A stretch of DNA of 64,000 nt, taken from positions 3,286,001-3,350,000 of the forward strand of contig NZ_CP076458.1 in NCBI RefSeq assembly GCF_018866245.1. The letters run 5' to 3'. The position numbers were made by a program, and so were the translations under genes. Below, piece after piece: positions 34,757-43,617 of the stretch. Each line of letters begins with the position of its first letter. Positions within the stretch are counted from its first letter, which is position 1. The notes beneath the pieces are model-generated. The model made no database searches, was not told the DNA's origin, and worked only from the letters and a program-made list of their open reading frames with translations. Source of the DNA: Novisyntrophococcus fermenticellae. Its GTDB lineage: Bacteria; Bacillota; Clostridia; Lachnospirales; Lachnospiraceae.

Positions 34757-35836
34757 TTAGTCAAAATACACTGCTTTTCCAGTCTTTGCAGATTCATAAA
34801 TTGCTTCCAAAATCCGAGTAACCACAATTGCCTGCTCCGGTTTTACAACAAGCTCCTTGCCACATACAACCGCCTCATAGAACACTGTCTGTTCTATATC
34901 AGAATCTTTCTCAGCCTCACCATCGAAAAAAGCGACTCCATCTGCGTCAAGGGCAGGCTTCTCCACACACTGTTTGTTATATTGAACACGGTTAATGCGC
35001 AGGCCGTCTTTCATATCCGCTCCGGCTTTTACACCGCACAGGCTTGTCTTCGCTTCATCAGCATCCAACGTATTCAGTGCCCAGGAGGACTCCAGATGAA
35101 TGGTTGCTCCGTTCTTCATCTTAATGAATCCAAACGCTGAATCTTCAACTGTAAATTTCTCGGGATCCCATTCACCAAACGCATTACCTGTCTCTTTTTG
35201 ATCTCCGAGCTTATGATATACAGAGCCCATCACCGATTCCGGTTCATAGTTATCCATCATCCACAACGTAAGATCAAGTGCATGTGTACCAATATCAATT
35301 AATGGTCCTCCGCCTTGCTCTTCTTCATTCAAGAACACACCCCAGGTAGGAACTGCGCGTCTTCTTAAAGCATGCGCCTTTGCATAGTAAATCTCGCCCA
35401 GATCACCGTTCTCACACGCCCGTTTCAGATATGTGGAATCCGCGCGATATCTGTTCTGATAACCGATTGTAAGAATTCTCCCTGTTTCTCTGGCCGTATC
35501 AAGCATTAACTTTGCATCCGCATAGGTCTTGGCCATAGGTTTTTCGCACATAACATGCTTACCCGCCTTCATGGCGGCAACAGAGATAAAGCTATGGGAT
35601 TTATTTGGTGTCAATACATAAACAGCCTCTATTCCCTCTTCTTTTAGAAGTTGCGTATAGTCCGTAAATATTTTGGAATCCTGAGTCCCGTACTCCTCTT
35701 TTGCCTTTTCTGCTCTTTCTTTTACAAGGTCACAAAATGCCAGAATTTCAAAATTACCATTTTTTTTAATTGCAGGAAGATGCTTTCCGTTTGCAATACC
35801 GCCGCATCCAACAATACCGATTTTCAGTTTTCTCAT
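34757..35836 (-). CDS. Gfo/Idh/MocA family oxidoreductase
   Basis: A 359-residue NAD(P)-dependent sugar or cyclitol dehydrogenase. Rossmann fold at the N-terminus (IGIVGCGGIANGKHLPAI), the CEKPMAKT motif with the catalytic Lys, and GGGPLIDIGTHALDLTLWMM with the conserved Asp and His. Substrate unknown. ATG at 35836 with GGGAG eight bases upstream. It is the last gene of a minus-strand run of five catabolic genes that also holds a second oxidoreductase and three TIM-barrel isomerases. Confidence 0.9.
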   Translation of the reverse strand: MRKLKIGIVGCGGIANGKHLPAIKKNGNFEILAFCDLVKERAEKAKEEYGTQDSKIFTDYTQLLKEEGIEAVYVLTPNKSHSFISVAAMKAGKHVMCEKPMAKTYADAKLMLDTARETGRILTIGYQNRYRADSTYLKRACENGDLGEIYYAKAHALRRRAVPTWGVFLNEEEQGGGPLIDIGTHALDLTLWMMDNYEPESVMGSVYHKLGDQKETGNAFGEWDPEKFTVEDSAFGFIKMKNGATIHLESSWALNTLDADEAKTSLCGVKAGADMKDGLRINRVQYNKQCVEKPALDADGVAFFDGEAEKDSDIEQTVFYEAVVCGKELVVKPEQAIVVTRILEAIYESAKTGKAVYFD

Positions 35837-35863
35837 ATCAGTTTCTCCCATCTTTGTCTCTTT

Positions 35864-36742
35864 TTATTTCATCCAGGGGCACGGAGCAAAACTGCCTCCT
35901 CTGCACCACTTAAGGTATTCCACACCATGTATCTGAGAAGTCAGTTCCCAGTCACCTCTGTAAATCGGATCATGGTAGCCCTCTATACAGATATCACCTT
36001 CATAACCGCCTTTTTGCAAAATGGATATTATATCCGTCCAATTGCTGTCACCATATCCTGGCGTACGATGATAGACAAATTCTTTCGCCCCATAGATGCC
36101 GTATTTCCTGATGGCATCATAATCTATGGTGGCATCCTTTCCGTGAATATGTACTACCTTTTTCACCCAGTCCTTTAATTGTGCAACCGGGTCGATCAGC
36201 TGGACCATCTGATGTGTCGGTTCCCATTCCAGTCCAAAATTGTCATCCGGTACTTCATGAAACATCATTTCCCAGGCTCTGGGATTAAATCCGATATTAC
36301 ATGTGGCCTTCTCATAGCTGCCGCCCATCGGGCAGTTCTCAATACCCAGTTTCAGGTTCTTGTCTGCCGCCCTTTTTGCCAGTTCCCGGAATACCTCACC
36401 AAATTTGGAAATTGATTCTTCAACCGGTCTTCCTTCATATGCCCCCGCAAATGTATTGACATTGGAAGCGCCAAAATATTCTGCAGAATCGATCACGTAC
36501 TCCAATGCTTTTTTATGGTCTTCGTACTGTATGGGATTACAATAAAGACCAATGCTTGAAATCGGAATATCCCTGTCCCCTATAATTTCCTTCACCTGCT
36601 CTGCCAGTTTCTTCAGATTCGTGTCTTCCAGAGACATGTGAAATGTCAGTTCAAAAGTTTCAAATCCTTGATCCACCATATGGGGCAGCCAATCTACTGC
36701 TTTAACACCCGGCACACAGGTTCCTATCTTTATTTCCCTCAT
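35864..36742 (-). CDS. Sugar phosphate isomerase/epimerase (xylose-isomerase-like TIM barrel)
   Basis: A 292-residue AP-endonuclease-2-type TIM barrel (IGTCVPGVKAVDWLPHMVDQGFETFELTF; LGIENCPMGGSYEKATCNIGFNPRAWEMM; FGLEWEPTHQM; VVHIHGKDA; GDICIEGYHDP). The Glu, Asp/Glu and His residues of the metal site are kept. It may epimerise or cleave a keto-sugar made by the neighbouring oxidoreductases. ATG at 36742 lies one base after the previous gene; AAGGAGAGGA is upstream. Confidence 0.88.
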   Translation of the reverse strand: MREIKIGTCVPGVKAVDWLPHMVDQGFETFELTFHMSLEDTNLKKLAEQVKEIIGDRDIPISSIGLYCNPIQYEDHKKALEYVIDSAEYFGASNVNTFAGAYEGRPVEESISKFGEVFRELAKRAADKNLKLGIENCPMGGSYEKATCNIGFNPRAWEMMFHEVPDDNFGLEWEPTHQMVQLIDPVAQLKDWVKKVVHIHGKDATIDYDAIRKYGIYGAKEFVYHRTPGYGDSNWTDIISILQKGGYEGDICIEGYHDPIYRGDWELTSQIHGVEYLKWCRGGSFAPCPWMK

Positions 36743-36743
36743 A

Positions 36744-37514
36744 TCATTCCTCTCCTTTATGATGATCTTCCAGGTATTCAATACTCAGCCTCATGTCCTC
36801 CATAGGAGAATTCAGCAGATGTTCGTCCTGTTCCACAATCACCCATTCGGCACCGGATTCCACAGCAGCGGTCAATAATCCCTGAACATCCTGTACTCCC
36901 TGCCCCAGTGCCGTAAACTCTACCGGTTTTGTACCTGTAAAATCCTTCAGGTGCACAACCGGACATCTGTTTTTATATTTTCTGATATAAGCTGCGGGAT
37001 CTTCCCCTGATGCTTTCACCCAGCAGGTATCAATCTCTGTCTGCAATACTTCTCTCGGAAATGCCTGGTATAAAGCATCCAAAACATACATTCCTTCTTC
37101 TGTCTTCTGAAACTCAAAGTCATGATTGTGATATAGCAAAGTAATATCGTACTTTCCGCATTCACCGGCTATTTCGGGTATATTGTCCAGCATCTCACTG
37201 TATGCTTTTGTACCGTATCTTTCTTCCTCCGTCAAATAGGGGATTGCGATATACTTACAGCCAATGCATGCATAGGCCGCCACGGTTCCCGGCAAATCCG
37301 ACTTAAGCTGGTCATACGGAACATGTGCAGAAATCGGATTCAGTCCAATCTCCTTTAGGCAGTCCCTGATTTTCTCAGGTGCATGGCCATAAAGACCTGC
37401 CAGTTCCACTCCATCATAACCCATACTTTTCACTTTCCGCATGGTCTGTACAAAATCCGCTTCCGCTTCTTTCCTGATTGAAAACACCTGTAAACCAATT
37501 GGTAACTTAGACAT
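36744..37514 (-). CDS. Sugar phosphate isomerase/epimerase (TIM barrel)
   Basis: A 256-residue, shorter member of the same fold (IGLQVFSIRKEAEADFVQTMRKVKSMGYDGVELAG; LYHNHDFEF; EIDTCWVKASGEDPAAYIRKYKNRCPVVHLKDF; GAEWVIVEQDE). The YHNHDFE and DTCWV motifs are close to those of inosose dehydratase/isomerase-like and keto-sugar lyase-like proteins. ATG at 37514 has GGTGGGGTG upstream. Confidence 0.88.
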   Translation of the reverse strand: MSKLPIGLQVFSIRKEAEADFVQTMRKVKSMGYDGVELAGLYGHAPEKIRDCLKEIGLNPISAHVPYDQLKSDLPGTVAAYACIGCKYIAIPYLTEEERYGTKAYSEMLDNIPEIAGECGKYDITLLYHNHDFEFQKTEEGMYVLDALYQAFPREVLQTEIDTCWVKASGEDPAAYIRKYKNRCPVVHLKDFTGTKPVEFTALGQGVQDVQGLLTAAVESGAEWVIVEQDEHLLNSPMEDMRLSIEYLEDHHKGEE

Positions 37515-37537
37515 AAGCATCACCCCACCTTGTTCTG

Positions 37538-38581
37538 TCATTTCTCAAAATCCAGCACCTGATTTTGTCTGGCTGCTTCGAAAATAGCTTCCATCAGTTT
37601 CATCACACGCATCACTTCCGGCAGTTTTATCCTGGACTCTTCCTTTTTCTCAATCACTGCCATTACATTCCGGTAGAAATCTCTGATATCGCTTTTCACA
37701 ACAGGCAGTTCGGTTCTGTGGATGGTATCCTCCCTGCGGGGAGCCATGGTTTTGGTTAATCCCGCTGCGGTTCTCACCGGAACCACATCTTCCTCATTCA
37801 CACCTGCTGCACATATGATTTCACCTGATAAATCCCAATCCTTAATAATCGCCGTTCCATTCTGCCCGAGCATATACCATCGGGGCAATGCTATAAAGTT
37901 ACTGGTTCCGACTTCTACCAGAACCTCTACTTTATTTTCAAATGTAAGAATTGCAGTGAATCCGTCATCCACCAGCTGATTCGTTACATTGGTGACCGAA
38001 GCATAAACTTTTTTCAGCTTTACGTCCTTCATCAGCATCAAAATCTGATCCAGAAGATGTACCCCCCAATCCAGAATCATACCACCGCCATGTTCCTTCT
38101 CCTGTCTCCAGTCACCCGGAATTCCTCTCGAACCGTGAACCCTGGATTCTATGCGGTATATCTCTCCCAGTCTGTTCTCATCATAGATTTTCTTCAACGT
38201 CAGAAAATCTTCATCCCAACGACGGTTCTGATGTACCGTAAGGTACATACCTGTTTCCGCTGAGACATCCATCATCTCCTGAAGATCCTGTGAAGACAGA
38301 GTAACAGGTTTTTCTGATACCACATGTTTACCCGCTCTCATGGCCTGTATAGCAAGAGGTTTATGCAAATCATTCGGAGTTGCTACAAGTACCAGCTCTG
38401 TCTCTTTATCGCCTAAAAGCTCTTCCAGACTGTTATATACATGAAGTCCGCACTCCCTGGCAAACTCCACACGCTCTTTTTTTATATCATAGATTCCTGC
38501 TATCTCCAGACCTTCAATATCTGCAATCGTTTCTCTATGCCAATTGGCCATTCCGCCAAAACCGATCATTCCTATCTTCAT
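37538..38581 (-). CDS. Gfo/Idh/MocA family oxidoreductase
   Basis: A 347-residue dehydrogenase: IGMIGFGGMANWHRETIADI nucleotide fold, VSEKPVTLSSQDL with the catalytic Lys, HGGGMILDWGVHLLDQILMLM with Asp and His. It is clearly a paralogue, not a duplicate, of the enzyme at 34757. Two such enzymes in one cluster would allow oxidation of one sugar and reduction of another with the same cofactor. It precedes the small TIM-barrel gene by 23 bases. Confidence 0.9.
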   Translation of the reverse strand: MKIGMIGFGGMANWHRETIADIEGLEIAGIYDIKKERVEFARECGLHVYNSLEELLGDKETELVLVATPNDLHKPLAIQAMRAGKHVVSEKPVTLSSQDLQEMMDVSAETGMYLTVHQNRRWDEDFLTLKKIYDENRLGEIYRIESRVHGSRGIPGDWRQEKEHGGGMILDWGVHLLDQILMLMKDVKLKKVYASVTNVTNQLVDDGFTAILTFENKVEVLVEVGTSNFIALPRWYMLGQNGTAIIKDWDLSGEIICAAGVNEEDVVPVRTAAGLTKTMAPRREDTIHRTELPVVKSDIRDFYRNVMAVIEKKEESRIKLPEVMRVMKLMEAIFEAARQNQVLDFEK

Positions 38582-38643
38582 GATTCTCCTGTCATCTTGC
38601 GGTTCTCCGCAACCCTTCTGTCAAATGTGTGTGTTACAATTCT

Positions 38644-39615
38644 TTATGCCCAGTACATAGCTCCCCTGTCTTCGTACAGAAGAACATTCTTCAGACACTG
38701 GATTGCTTTTTGCAGCCCTTCATTCCCGGACATCAGACTATCTTCATGTTCGATACTGATTGCATAATCATATCCCGCCAGGCGCAGCTCGGAAATAATT
38801 GCTTTCCAGTATTCCTCACCATGACCATATCCTACGGATCTGAAAATCCAGGAACGGTTTATCTCATCACTATAGTGCCCGGTATCCAACACACCATTCA
38901 AGTTTGTGTTTGCCGTATCAATCTTTGTATCCTTCGCATGGAAATGGAAAAGCGCCCCGGCCTTGCCCAGTTCCCTGATGCACACACAGGGATCCATTCC
39001 CTGCCAGATCAGATGGCTCGGATCAAAGTTCGCTCCGATTTCAGGACCTACAGCCTCCCGGAGTCTTAACAGGGTTTTCGTATTATATACACAGAACCCA
39101 GGATGAAGTTCCAATGCGATTTTATGGATACCATGCTCCTTTGCAAAAGCAACCTTCTGCTTCCAGTAAGGAATCAATACCTCATTCCACTGATAATCGA
39201 GGACTCTCTGAAAATCATCCGGCCACGGACAGGTAACCCAGTTCGGCTCCTGATCCTGACTGCTGCCGCCCGGGCATCCTGAAAATGCATTTACCACCGG
39301 TACTCCCAGTTTTTCTGCCAGTAAAATCGCATTCGTCAGGTCATGATCAAATTTCTCCGCCACATCTTTCTGTGGATGAACCGGATTCCCATGACTACTC
39401 ATAGCACTGATTTCCAGGTTATGCCTTGCAATTGTATCCTGGAATTCCTTTAATTTTGCATCATCATTCAACAGTACTTCCGGATCACAGTGTGCCTTTC
39501 CCGGAAATCCTCCGCATCCGATTTCCACCATCTGCACACCGCTCTTTTCCAGATACGCACATGCATCCTCCAGACCCATGTCCCCTAATACTACTGTAAA
39601 CACACCTAGTTTCAT
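38644..39615 (-). CDS. Sugar phosphate isomerase/epimerase (TIM barrel), first gene of cluster
   Basis: A 323-residue TIM barrel (LGVFTVVLGDMGLEDACAYLEKSGVQMVEIGCGGFPGKAHCDP; KIALELHPGFCVYNTKTLLRLREAVGPEIGANFDPSHLIWQGMDP; LFHFHAKDTKIDT; YAISIEHEDSLM). Glu, Asp, His and Glu metal ligands are visible. It has a His-rich start not shared with the two other barrels. An AraC regulator lies upstream; 39616-39733 probably holds the cluster promoter, though I see no clear boxes. Confidence 0.88.
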   Translation of the reverse strand: MKLGVFTVVLGDMGLEDACAYLEKSGVQMVEIGCGGFPGKAHCDPEVLLNDDAKLKEFQDTIARHNLEISAMSSHGNPVHPQKDVAEKFDHDLTNAILLAEKLGVPVVNAFSGCPGGSSQDQEPNWVTCPWPDDFQRVLDYQWNEVLIPYWKQKVAFAKEHGIHKIALELHPGFCVYNTKTLLRLREAVGPEIGANFDPSHLIWQGMDPCVCIRELGKAGALFHFHAKDTKIDTANTNLNGVLDTGHYSDEINRSWIFRSVGYGHGEEYWKAIISELRLAGYDYAISIEHEDSLMSGNEGLQKAIQCLKNVLLYEDRGAMYWA

Positions 39616-39733
39616 AACATACCTCCATTATATATAAGAATCAAATAATTGTGCTCCCGCAACTCTGCTATCATCATATATAAATTCAAAAAATAATTCT
39701 AGCAAACCATTGCTATATATACATACAATCCTG

Positions 39734-40588
39734 CTATCTCGTCGCGGCAGAAATATAGGATAATTGTCTTTCCCAGACCTCAGATGGTGCATATCCATAC
39801 TTTTTCTTAAATAATCTCCCAAAATTGTTATAATCCCGAAATCCTACAATTTCGGCAATCTCGGCGACATTCAGTTCCTTCTGCTGCAATAGAAAATATG
39901 CCTTTTCGAGACGGACTTCGTTAATATATTTAAGCGGACTTAATCCCATGCTCTCTTTAAACAGATGACAGAACCTTGGCTCACTTAAATGTATAACACG
40001 GGCTAAATCTTTATTGCTTAATTGTTCGGTATAATTATTTTGTATATATTGAAATACAATATTAAGGCGTTCCAGATTTCTGTTTCTTTTTAACTGTTCC
40101 TGATCGGATATGCTTTCTACCACATAAAAGCGCATAAGATAAGTCAGCAGCTCATAGATTGCAGCCTTGACCGCCAGTTTATAACCCAATTCTTTTAAAC
40201 TGTCCTCCTTACGAATGGTAAAGAGCAGGTTTTTAATCTTTTCATCTGCCGGGATCAACGTCTGAAAAATCATGTTATGATTTACAATCTCCTCTGAAAA
40301 TTTGTCCAATTCAAAGATAATAACCAATGCATCAAATGTCTCTGTCTTTGTTGTGCCCGTATGCAGTTCATTACTATTGATGATAATCAGATTTCCAGGC
40401 TCCCCATGAACAGGCTTGTGGTTACAGTAAAAATCTGCCTCACCATTTAAAACATAGTGCATCTCTATCTGTTCATGCCAGTGCTCCTGGAAAATAGAGC
40501 GAACCTCTCTGATATTATTTTCAAAAATCTGGACAGGAAACTCCTTATCCTGTATGATTTTTTTTTCATATAAATTAATTTCATTCAT
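39734..40588 (-). CDS. AraC-family regulator with cupin sensor
   Basis: A 284-residue activator. N-terminal cupin-type sugar sensor (HWHEQIEMHYVLNGEADFYCNHKPVHGEPGNLIIINSNELHT), C-terminal double helix-turn-helix (LAREVIHLSEPRFCHLFKESMGLSPLKYINEVRLEKAYFLLQQ... VAEIAEIVGFRDYNNFGRLFKKKYGYAPSEV). It is directly upstream of and co-oriented with the oxidoreductase/TIM-barrel cluster, so it is the likely regulator. ATG at 40588 is preferred over an upstream start; its ribosome site (GGTGG) is weak. Confidence 0.9.
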   Translation of the reverse strand: MNEINLYEKKIIQDKEFPVQIFENNIREVRSIFQEHWHEQIEMHYVLNGEADFYCNHKPVHGEPGNLIIINSNELHTGTTKTETFDALVIIFELDKFSEEIVNHNMIFQTLIPADEKIKNLLFTIRKEDSLKELGYKLAVKAAIYELLTYLMRFYVVESISDQEQLKRNRNLERLNIVFQYIQNNYTEQLSNKDLARVIHLSEPRFCHLFKESMGLSPLKYINEVRLEKAYFLLQQKELNVAEIAEIVGFRDYNNFGRLFKKKYGYAPSEVWERQLSYISAATR

Positions 40589-40673
40589 AGTATTTATTAC
40601 CACCACGCGAATTGTAATCCTTCTGAGAATATGTTACACTCTTAACCATAAATTTATTCAGAAAGGAATCATT

Positions 40674-41468
40674 ATGTCTTATCAACCGCCGAATACTTCT
40701 GACGGAAGTACTCCCATCTATGGTATTACCGGGAGCACTGTGAAGCTGATCGCCATGGCCTGTATGCTAATCGATCACTTTTCCGCAATATTTATAGAAT
40801 CCCCTCTCTATCAGGATTCCCTGAGACTTTCGAGTACGCAGGAACCTCTGGAAAGTTATATGGCTTCTCATGCCGCGGCCGTCACTATAAATTCTCTCCT
40901 GCGTTCAGCAGGCAGAATTGCATTTCCACTGTTTGCTTTCCTTTTGGTGGAAGGCTTCCTTCACACGCGCAGCAAAGTAAAATACTGCCGGAATCTTTTT
41001 CTGATGGCCCTCCTGTCCGAAATTCCTTTTGATCTGGCATTCTATGGACAGTGGAACCCTTCCAGCCAGAATACCCTGTTCACTCTGACACTTGGCCTTC
41101 TGACTATCTGGGCAATTTCTGAGGCTGAAAAGCTCAGTCATAACAGATTCCTTACCACAATATACACCTTGCTGATCTCCCTGACCGGCTGCACAGCCGC
41201 CTGGCTTATGCACTCCGACTATGAGATGTATGGGATTTTGGCCATTGTTCTCTTTTACCTGTTCCGATTCAGGAGAACTATGGGATCTTTTCTGGCCTGT
41301 TCCGCCCTTACCCTCCTGGGTTTGGGAGAAGCGTTCTGTTTCTTCTCCCTGATACCGATTCAAAGATATAATGGCGCCCGGGGGCTTAGCCTGAAATATG
41401 CATTTTATTTCTTTTACCCCCTACACCTTCTGGTGCTCTATTTTCTCACCTTTTTATTTAGAATCTAA
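40674..41468 (+). CDS. TraX-family membrane protein
   Basis: A 264-residue protein with about eight membrane helices and the TraX pattern (GSTVKLIAMACMLIDHFSAIF; RIAFPLFAFLLVEGFLHTRSKVKYCRNLFLMALLSEIPFDLAF). TraX proteins acetylate pilin in F plasmids, but chromosomal homologues in Firmicutes are common and unassigned. ATG at 40674 has AAAGGA six bases upstream. Its 3' end overlaps the converging glgB gene by 11 bases. Confidence 0.85.
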   Translation: MSYQPPNTSDGSTPIYGITGSTVKLIAMACMLIDHFSAIFIESPLYQDSLRLSSTQEPLESYMASHAAAVTINSLLRSAGRIAFPLFAFLLVEGFLHTRSKVKYCRNLFLMALLSEIPFDLAFYGQWNPSSQNTLFTLTLGLLTIWAISEAEKLSHNRFLTTIYTLLISLTGCTAAWLMHSDYEMYGILAIVLFYLFRFRRTMGSFLACSALTLLGLGEAFCFFSLIPIQRYNGARGLSLKYAFYFFYPLHLLVLYFLTFLFRI

Positions 41469-43410
41469 ACACCGCCACACCATAAGCGGGAAGGGGAAAT
41501 CCAATGGAAAACGGCCTTCCATCACATGGTTTTGCCACAGCCCGATAGATTAACGGACGCTCACACGCATTTCCACCATACTTAATGTCCGAGCTGTCCA
41601 GTATCAGACGGTATTGTTTTCTCTTAGGAACTCCAACCCGGTAATCCGGCCTTTCCACAGGAGTAAAGTTACAGATAAATATCAGATTCTCCTTTCCAGT
41701 GGGTGAGATTCGAATAAAGCTGAAGATACTCCTTTCTCCATCATTCGCATTGACCCACTCAAATCCTTCCGGCGTGTCATTGGCATACAAAGCAGGATAT
41801 CTGGTATAGAGGTGAAGCAAATCCCGCACATAAGCCTGCAGATGCTCGTGGGGCTTCTCGGCCAGCAGATACCAGTCGAGCTCCCGCTCCTCCGACCATT
41901 CCTGAAGCTGCCCGAAATCCTGCCCCATGAACAACAGCTTCTTGCCCGGATGTCCGATCATAAAGCCGTATCCTGCCATCAGATTCTTATACTTATCATC
42001 CCCCACTCCGGGCATCTTGCTGAGCATGGAGCACTTTAGATGTACCACCTCATCATGAGAAAGCACCAGTACATAATTTTCACCAAATGCATAGGTCAGG
42101 GAAAATGTCATACTGTTATGATTATATTTACGATATACCGGGTCCAGCTTCATGTACTCCAGGAAGTCATGCATCCACCCCATGTTCCATTTGAAACTGA
42201 ATCCCAGTCCTCCATCGTGGACATCCCCCGTCACCTTAGGCCATGTGGTAGACTCCTCTGCAATCATGACAACCCCTTTATTTCTGCCGGTTACTAGGGA
42301 GTTCAGGTGCTTAAAAAATTCTACAGCCTCCAGGTTCTGATTTCCGCCGTACCGGTTTGGAAGCCATTGTCCTTCGGATTTCCCATAATCCAGATACAGC
42401 ATGGATGCCACCGCATCCACCCGCAGACCATCTATATGGTATTCCTCAATCCAATACAGCGCATTGGCAAGAAGAAAATTCTTGACCTCAGGGCGTTCAT
42501 AATTAAAAATCTTTGTGCCCCAGTCAGGATGTTCCCCTTTTCGCGGATCCTCATATTCGTAGACTGCTGTCCCGTCAAACTCCGCAAGACCATGTTCATC
42601 TTTCGGAAAATGCGCAGGTACCCAATCCAAAATTACACCGATTTTGTTCTTATGCAGATAATCTACCAGATATTTAAACTGTTTCGGGGTTCCGTACCGG
42701 GAGGTCGGTGCATAGTATCCGGTCACCTGATAGCCCCAGGAACCGTCAAACGGATGTTCCGCAATCCCCATAAGTTCTACATGGGTATATCCCATATCCT
42801 TTATGTACGCTGTAAGCGATTCCGCAAGATACTCATAATCATAGAATCCCTCCGGATTTTCCTCACTGAAGGGATGCTTCTTCCACGAACCGGGATGCAG
42901 CTCATAGATGGACATGGGCGCTATGTCGGGATTGGACTCTTTCCTTTTTTTCAGCCATGCAGCATCCCCCCACCTGTAGCCGCCGATATCGGCCACCCGG
43001 GATGCATTTCCAGGCCGCTTCTCTGCTGCAAAGGCATAAGGATCTGCTTTATACAGCAATTTTCCTTTCCGGCTCATAATACAATATTTGTAAAGATCAC
43101 CTTCTTTTGCCGCCGAAATAAAGCCTTCATAGACTCCTTCCTCCGACACTTTTTTCATGGGGTTCATCTTTTCATCCCATCCATTGAATTCTCCAATTAC
43201 GGAAACTGATTCAGCGTTTGGTGCCCATACTGTAAACCAGACTCCATCCTTTCCCTCCAGGCTCCCCGGGTGTGCCCCCATCTTTCGATAGAGGTCATAG
43301 TGCGTAGCCTGTCCAAACAGGTACTGATCCAATTCACTGAACCGGGGTAATTCCCTTTCCTCTTCCCCTGATATCTGTTTGTCCTTTTGTTTTACCCTTT
43401 TTCCCGCCAT
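41458..43410 (-). CDS. glgB: 1,4-alpha-glucan branching enzyme
   Basis: A 650-residue GH13 glycogen branching enzyme that makes alpha-1,6 branches. CBM48 domain at about 45-140 (GVWFTVWAPNAESVSVIGEFNGW), GH13 barrel with DWVPAHFPKDEHGLAEFDGT, nucleophile in GLRVDAVASMLYLDYG, acid/base Glu in VVMIAEESTTWP, and the third Asp in LSHDEVVH; C-terminal beta domain. ATG at 43410 has AAGGAAGG upstream; the frame to 43440 has no better start. glgP is elsewhere (60165) and no glgA or glgC is in view. Confidence 0.96.
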   Translation of the reverse strand: MAGKRVKQKDKQISGEEERELPRFSELDQYLFGQATHYDLYRKMGAHPGSLEGKDGVWFTVWAPNAESVSVIGEFNGWDEKMNPMKKVSEEGVYEGFISAAKEGDLYKYCIMSRKGKLLYKADPYAFAAEKRPGNASRVADIGGYRWGDAAWLKKRKESNPDIAPMSIYELHPGSWKKHPFSEENPEGFYDYEYLAESLTAYIKDMGYTHVELMGIAEHPFDGSWGYQVTGYYAPTSRYGTPKQFKYLVDYLHKNKIGVILDWVPAHFPKDEHGLAEFDGTAVYEYEDPRKGEHPDWGTKIFNYERPEVKNFLLANALYWIEEYHIDGLRVDAVASMLYLDYGKSEGQWLPNRYGGNQNLEAVEFFKHLNSLVTGRNKGVVMIAEESTTWPKVTGDVHDGGLGFSFKWNMGWMHDFLEYMKLDPVYRKYNHNSMTFSLTYAFGENYVLVLSHDEVVHLKCSMLSKMPGVGDDKYKNLMAGYGFMIGHPGKKLLFMGQDFGQLQEWSEERELDWYLLAEKPHEHLQAYVRDLLHLYTRYPALYANDTPEGFEWVNANDGERSIFSFIRISPTGKENLIFICNFTPVERPDYRVGVPKRKQYRLILDSSDIKYGGNACERPLIYRAVAKPCDGRPFSIGFPLPAYGVAVFRF

Positions 43411-43518
43411 ATGAGCTGCCTTCCTTTCCTCATCTATCAAGCATATAGTAACATAGAAAACATATACAAGCTATTACTTTCTTACACGGTGTATTTAAAA
43501 ATTTTTCCGGCATGACGC

Positions 43519-43549
43519 AAAAAAAGCCCTGCATAATCTATGCAAGGCC
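43519..43549 (-). terminator. Terminator of the NlpC/P60-3D gene
   Basis: GCC-TGCAT-AATCT-ATGCA-GGC hairpin with, on the minus strand, a following run of T (AAAAAAA at 43519-43525 on plus). It lies about 70 bases after the gene. Confidence 0.72.
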
Positions 43550-43617
43550 TCTCTGCAATTCAATACGGTTCTGCCAGGTTTGAATCTGCACGGCCGAACT
43601 GTAAAATTTCTTAAAAG

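Noticed and set aside
42307..43209. Long (300-codon) plus-strand frame opposite glgB
   Set aside because: glgB has all GH13 motifs on the other strand; the 300-codon frame has no recognisable domain and is a by-product of glgB codon use.
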